From positions 1 through 7,760 of the forward strand of contig CAYQUV010000033.1 in NCBI GenBank assembly GCA_964421005.1: a stretch of DNA of 7,760 nt. The letters run 5' to 3'. This stretch comes from CAYQUV01 sp964421005 (GTDB lineage Bacteria > Patescibacteriota > Minisyncoccia > Minisyncoccales > CG1-02-41-26). The notes under the pieces were generated by a model. The model saw nothing but the letters and a program-made list of their open reading frames with translations. It had not been told where the DNA came from and did no database searches. Shown here one piece after another: positions 4,665 to 7,760 of this stretch (its first letter is position 1; each line of letters starts with the position of its first letter). The translations under genes and the position numbers were made by a program.

Positions 4665-5804
4665 TTAACGTTTAACGACATTTCTAGACAAAGTCAAAAG
4701 AAGAGAAGATATTTCCCGGGAAGAAAAAGAAAATTTTGTTTTATTTTCTAAAGGTAAATTATCCGGTGAAAATAGTTTTACCTTATCTATTCTAAATTTT
4801 TCCTTAATCGCCTTTTCAATCAGAGGTAGTAAACTTCCTCCACCAAAAAGATAAATCTCTCCGGAAAAACCAAAAAGTCGGATTCTATCTTTTATTTTCT
4901 CCTCTAATTTTTTCTGCCAGAAATTCAAAACAGGCAAAATTATCTCCTCTACCCTTTTTTCTATTTTAGGGCTTAATTTCTTTTTAGAAAAGTCCTTTTT
5001 CAGTTCCTCCGCATCATCCTCCCTTAAGCCGAGATTTTCTGAAATTCTTTTTGTAAAATCATACCCCCCGACCGGAATTTGGCCCACACTCTCAAGAGTT
5101 TCTTGAAAAAAATAAATAGAAGTGCTTCTAGCCCCTATGTCAAGAAAAATTCTAGGGGTTTTATTTTCTCTCCCCAGAAAATCAATTAAGTTTTCTGCGT
5201 TATGAAAAATTTCCGCCTTTTCCAAACTTAATTTTTTCTTTAAACTATTTATAAAATCAAATTGGATTTTTGAAGAAAAAATAACTAAAATTCTAAAACT
5301 TAAATCTTTGCCCTTAAAACCAGAAATTGAAGGAACTTGATAACCCGAGATTTTTTCTTCCAGGATTTTTCTTTTTAAAATTTGAATATCTGCGGATTCT
5401 TCTTCAAAAAGTTCTTTTTCGCTTTTTTTAAAGACAAAGGTATAAATTTCTTCTTTTTCCTTCTCATCAATTCTCTCTTTGCTTTTTTCCCTTTTGAAAG
5501 AAATATCAAAAACTTTAGCTTTAACTACATCCGGAGAAAATCCGATTATTTTTTTAATTTCAGAAAACTTTTCTTTAATTCTTAAATTTTCAATAACCTT
5601 GTCGGTCGCTTTTTTAACAACATCTACTTCAAAGTCTTTTCCGTCAAAAACTCCGTATATATCTATATCTTCAATTTGAAAATCTTTAATAATAATTTTT
5701 TTTCTCCTTGCCTGGAAAACTATCCCTTTAACGGAACTTCTGCCAAAATCCAAAACCAAAGAATCTTCTGTTTTCTTTTTTTTAAAGAATTTTAAAAAAG
5801 TCAT
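4665..5804 (-). CDS. FtsA/PilM-family actin-like ATPase
   Basis: The protein has 379 residues and no membrane segment. Actin-fold nucleotide motifs are visible in order: phosphate-1 LVLDFGRSSVKG (16-27), phosphate-2 IFLDIGARSTS (219-229) and the adenosine motif IYLFGGGSLLP (317-327). Between them, about 80-180, is a region like the 1C/SHS2 subdomain of FtsA and PilM, with ISGYQV and GFKGKDLSFRILVIF; a stretch around 104-150 is unusually charged. The segment IPVGGYDFTKRISENLGL with nearby DDAEELK resembles FtsA (PxGGxxxTxxI ... AExxK). PilM shares this fold and binds the cytoplasmic tail of PilN; FtsA tethers FtsZ. I see no clear C-terminal amphipathic membrane helix like FtsA's, and the next gene is a single-pass membrane protein, which leans towards a PilM-like role. 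FtsA cannot be excluded. It lies 47 nt after alaS and may have its own promoter. Confidence 0.85.
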   Translation of the reverse strand: MTFLKFFKKKKTEDSLVLDFGRSSVKGIVFQARRKKIIIKDFQIEDIDIYGVFDGKDFEVDVVKKATDKVIENLRIKEKFSEIKKIIGFSPDVVKAKVFDISFKREKSKERIDEKEKEEIYTFVFKKSEKELFEEESADIQILKRKILEEKISGYQVPSISGFKGKDLSFRILVIFSSKIQFDFINSLKKKLSLEKAEIFHNAENLIDFLGRENKTPRIFLDIGARSTSIYFFQETLESVGQIPVGGYDFTKRISENLGLREDDAEELKKDFSKKKLSPKIEKRVEEIILPVLNFWQKKLEEKIKDRIRLFGFSGEIYLFGGGSLLPLIEKAIKEKFRIDKVKLFSPDNLPLENKTKFSFSSREISSLLLTLSRNVVKR

Positions 5805-5835
5805 TTTGGATTATTGAAAAATCTTTCTTTAATTT

Positions 5836-5844
5836 ATTTTAACA
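5836..5844 (-). promoter_or_regulatory. Possible extended -10 promoter of the ATPase gene
   Basis: On the minus strand TGTTAAAAT matches the extended -10 pattern TGnTATAAT with one mismatch in the hexamer. It lies in the 47-nt gap after alaS and would give a leader of about 25 nt. No good -35 box sits 16-18 nt upstream, which extended -10 promoters can tolerate. In such AT-rich sequence a chance match is possible. Confidence 0.35.
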
Positions 5845-5851
5845 CAAAAAA

Positions 5852-7699
5852 TTATTCCAAAATAGCACGAATTCTGCGAATGCCTGCTCCCGATGATTCT
5901 TCTTTTTTGATTTTAAACTCGCCAAGTTCCGAGGTTTTTTTGACATGGGGACCACCGCAAATTTCTTTGGAAAAAACTTCGCCAGTCCCGGAGTTGAAGA
6001 TTGTATAAACAGAAACTTTCTCCGGATATTTCTCCCTGAAAAAAGCCAAAGCACCGGAACTTAAAGCCTCTTTCAAACTCATCTCCTCTTTTTTCACTTC
6101 CAAATCTTCTTTAATTTTCTGGTTAACCAAATTTTCAACTTTTTCAATTTCTTGAGGGGTCATTTTTCTATCAAAAGAAAAATCAAATCTTAATCTTTCC
6201 GGGGAAATATCGGAACCCATTTGCTGAACTTTTTCTCCCAAAACTTTTCTCAAAGCGCTGTGAAGCAAATGAGTAGCGGTATGTAATCGGGTTGCTTTCT
6301 GTCTTTCTTCTTTATTTTCCAACTGGTTTATCCCCACTCCGCCGAATTTTCTTCCAGCTCCAGATCTTGAAATCTCCTGATGTTTTTTAAATGCTTTTTC
6401 AAATCCGGTTTTATCTACTTTAAAATTTTTCTCTACGGCTAACTCTTCAACCATTTCCAGAGGAAAACCGTAACTTTCGTAAAGAAAAAATGCTTCCTTC
6501 CCGGTTATGACTTTTTCCTTTCTTTCTTCGATTTTCTTCTTAATTAATTTCTCAAAATATTTTAATCCTTCAGAAAGAGTTTTTTCAAATTTCTCTTTTT
6601 CTTTTTCTATAACAATCAAAATGTCGTTTTCTTTTCCCCGTAATTCCGGATAAATTTCTCCGTATTTTTTAACCAGCCATTTTACTGGTTCAGTTTCCCA
6701 GCCATTTTTTAATTCCAAAATTTTAGCAACTCTCTGGATTCTTCTTAAAATTCTTCTTAAAACATATCCCCTATCCAAATTACTGGGCAAAATTCCCTCG
6801 GCAATTAAAAAGCAAGAGGCACGTAAATGATCAGCCACTATTCTAAAATTTCTTTTCTCTTGAGAATATTTTTTAATGGAATTTTTTTCTATTTCCTGAA
6901 TCAATGGTAAAAAAAGATCGGTTTCAAAAGACGAATCTTTCCCCTGTAAAAAAGATACTAACCTTTCAAAACCGATTCCGGTATCTACATTTCTCTGAGG
7001 CAATTTCTCGTAAAGGTATTTATCTCCTTTTTTTACTTTCTTGAATTCCATAAAAACAAGATTCCATAATTCAACAAATCTCTGACAATTCGGACAGTTC
7101 GGTCCACAATCTTTTTTGCCGCAACCAAACCTTTCTCCTCTGTCGTAGTGAATTTCAGAACTGGGTCCACAGGGACCAGTATCCATTACGGGGCCCCAGA
7201 AATTATCCTCAATACCAAATTCTTTAATCTTCTCTTTGGGAATACCATTTTTTTGCCAGATTAAAAAAGCTTCTTTGTCTCTGGGAATATCTTTATCTCC
7301 CTTAAAAATTGTTACCCAAAACCTGTTTTTGTCTAATTTCAAAACATCACAAAAAAATTCCAAAGCTAATTTGATTGCTCCCTCCTTAAAATAACCTGTT
7401 TTTGAATCCTCTCCCACCGACCAGTTTCCTAGCATTTCAAAAAAAGTGTGATGAGTCTCATCGCCAACTTCTTCAATATCCCCGGTCCGGAAGCATTTCT
7501 GGCAGGAAGCCAGATGACGGTTGCCAAAATCTTGCAGGACATCTTTTTCTCCGCTTAAATAAAAATTAAGCTGCTGCATTCCAGCCGAAGTAAAGAGAGA
7601 AGTTGGATCATCTGGAATCAGAGAACTTGAAGGAATAATTTTATGCCCTCTTTCTCTAAAAAAATCTAAAAACTTTTTTCTGATTTCTTCCGAGGTCAT
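5852..7699 (-). CDS. alaS: Alanyl-tRNA synthetase, short form lacking the C-Ala domain
   Basis: This 615-residue AlaRS charges tRNA-Ala with alanine. The class II core is complete: motif 1 region SLFTSAGMQQL (34-44), motif 2 region CQKCFRTGDIEEVGDETHHT (66-85) followed by FFEMLGNWSVG, and motif 3 GYVLRRILRR (311-320). The tRNA-recognition part follows to about 450. The editing domain, which removes mischarged Ser or Gly, has both zinc-ligand motifs, HTATH (473-477) and CGGPH (581-585; CGGTH is more usual). The protein stops at GAGIRRIRAILE, the end of the editing domain. The coiled linker and C-Ala domain of the usual ~875-residue enzyme are absent, and TAA follows cleanly, so this is not a frameshift. 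An inserted Cys cluster (C193, C198, C202, C205) may bind zinc. The ATG at 7699 starts the conserved TSEEIRKKFLDFF segment. No Shine-Dalgarno is visible. Confidence 0.97.
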   Translation of the reverse strand: MTSEEIRKKFLDFFRERGHKIIPSSSLIPDDPTSLFTSAGMQQLNFYLSGEKDVLQDFGNRHLASCQKCFRTGDIEEVGDETHHTFFEMLGNWSVGEDSKTGYFKEGAIKLALEFFCDVLKLDKNRFWVTIFKGDKDIPRDKEAFLIWQKNGIPKEKIKEFGIEDNFWGPVMDTGPCGPSSEIHYDRGERFGCGKKDCGPNCPNCQRFVELWNLVFMEFKKVKKGDKYLYEKLPQRNVDTGIGFERLVSFLQGKDSSFETDLFLPLIQEIEKNSIKKYSQEKRNFRIVADHLRASCFLIAEGILPSNLDRGYVLRRILRRIQRVAKILELKNGWETEPVKWLVKKYGEIYPELRGKENDILIVIEKEKEKFEKTLSEGLKYFEKLIKKKIEERKEKVITGKEAFFLYESYGFPLEMVEELAVEKNFKVDKTGFEKAFKKHQEISRSGAGRKFGGVGINQLENKEERQKATRLHTATHLLHSALRKVLGEKVQQMGSDISPERLRFDFSFDRKMTPQEIEKVENLVNQKIKEDLEVKKEEMSLKEALSSGALAFFREKYPEKVSVYTIFNSGTGEVFSKEICGGPHVKKTSELGEFKIKKEESSGAGIRRIRAILE

Positions 7700-7700
7700 A

Positions 7701-7729
7701 TTTTGTGAATATTTATTGATTACACAAAA
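7701..7729. repeat. Inverted repeat just upstream of alaS, possible operator or leader stem
   Basis: The arms TTTTGTG (7701-7707) and CACAAAA (7723-7729) are separated by 15 bp and end two bases before the alaS start codon. A weak promoter candidate, TTGATT (7734-7729) and TATTCA (7711-7706) on the minus strand with 17-bp spacing, occupies the same stretch. If used, it would start transcription at or near the A of the ATG, giving a leaderless mRNA. The -10 match is poor (3 of 6), so this is tentative. Confidence 0.3.
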
Positions 7730-7731
7730 AT

Positions 7732-7759
7732 CAAGGTTCTTGCCGAAGGCAAGGTTCTT
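7732..7759. repeat. Direct repeat and hairpin at right edge, possible terminator of an upstream gene
   Basis: CAAGGTTCTT occurs twice (7732-7741 and 7750-7759), flanking GCCGAAGG. The centre forms a perfect hairpin: on the minus strand CTTGCC-TTC-GGCAAG (7754-7740), 6-bp stem and triloop. Downstream on that strand a short T-tract (ATTTTT, 7731-7726) follows after a gap of 8 nt. It may end transcription of a gene lying outside the window, or belong to a dispersed repeat family. It is the most GC-rich non-coding stretch near this edge. Confidence 0.45.
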
Positions 7760-7760
7760 A

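Noticed and set aside
4639..4665. 8-codon mini-ORF (MTKRANKK) whose ATG overlaps the ATPase stop as TAATG
   Set aside because: The overlap is suggestive of coupling, but the peptide is tiny and out of frame with the next gene, and AT-rich gaps often produce such ORFs by chance.
5839..6054. 71-codon minus-strand ORF overlapping the 3' end of alaS
   Set aside because: Out-of-frame shadow of the conserved AlaRS editing domain, with no start context or similarity.
1..7760. UGA recoding as in some Patescibacteria lineages
   Set aside because: All genes read through cleanly with the standard code and all complete genes end in TAA, so there is no in-frame UGA to explain. The data neither require nor exclude recoding.
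1..7760. CRISPR array, tRNA or rRNA genes, insertion sequence
   Set aside because: No regularly spaced repeats, cloverleaf-like sequence, rRNA stretch, transposase or terminal inverted repeats were seen on either strand.

Overview
The window looks like a piece of a small, AT-rich bacterial genome of the candidate phyla radiation (Patescibacteria, probably a Parcubacteria-type lineage). This placement is inference from several traits seen together. The coding strand is rich in Lys and Glu codons. The alanyl-tRNA synthetase is shortened and has an extra Cys cluster. A membrane protein carries an ectodomain of a kind I associate with this group. No gene has an obvious Shine-Dalgarno sequence. 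Every gene lies on the minus strand, so the biological reading direction is from the right edge to the left edge, and every complete gene ends in TAA.

Layout in reading direction: (1) At the right edge (about 7700-7760) is a short hairpin and direct-repeat region, then alaS (615 aa), which has the catalytic and editing domains but no C-Ala domain. (2) Next is a two-gene cassette: an FtsA/PilM-family actin-like ATPase (379 aa), followed 39 nt later by a 424-aa single-pass membrane protein with a short basic cytoplasmic tail and a large exported domain. (3) A compact junction at 3259-3362 holds a 12-bp tandem repeat across the stop codon, a weak terminator-like hairpin and a near-consensus promoter (TTGACT, 17 bp, TATTTT). 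(4) This promoter faces the classical alpha operon: infA, rpmJ (38 aa, absent from a length-filtered ORF list but clear), rpsM, rpsK, rpsD, rpoA and the first 70 codons of rplQ, which runs off the left edge.

The alpha-operon genes supply IF-1, five ribosomal proteins (bL36, uS13, uS11, uS4, bL17) and the RNA polymerase alpha subunit, as in most bacteria. Here the operon is not preceded by the usual secY-adk-map genes but by the ATPase/membrane-protein pair. The only large gap inside it (140 nt, rpsD-rpoA) contains several inverted repeats and possible alternative pairings next to the rpoA start, a candidate regulatory RNA element.

The best candidates for something undescribed are the ATPase plus membrane-protein cassette, which resembles a minimal PilM-PilN pair without other pilus genes in view, and the structured rpsD-rpoA spacer.
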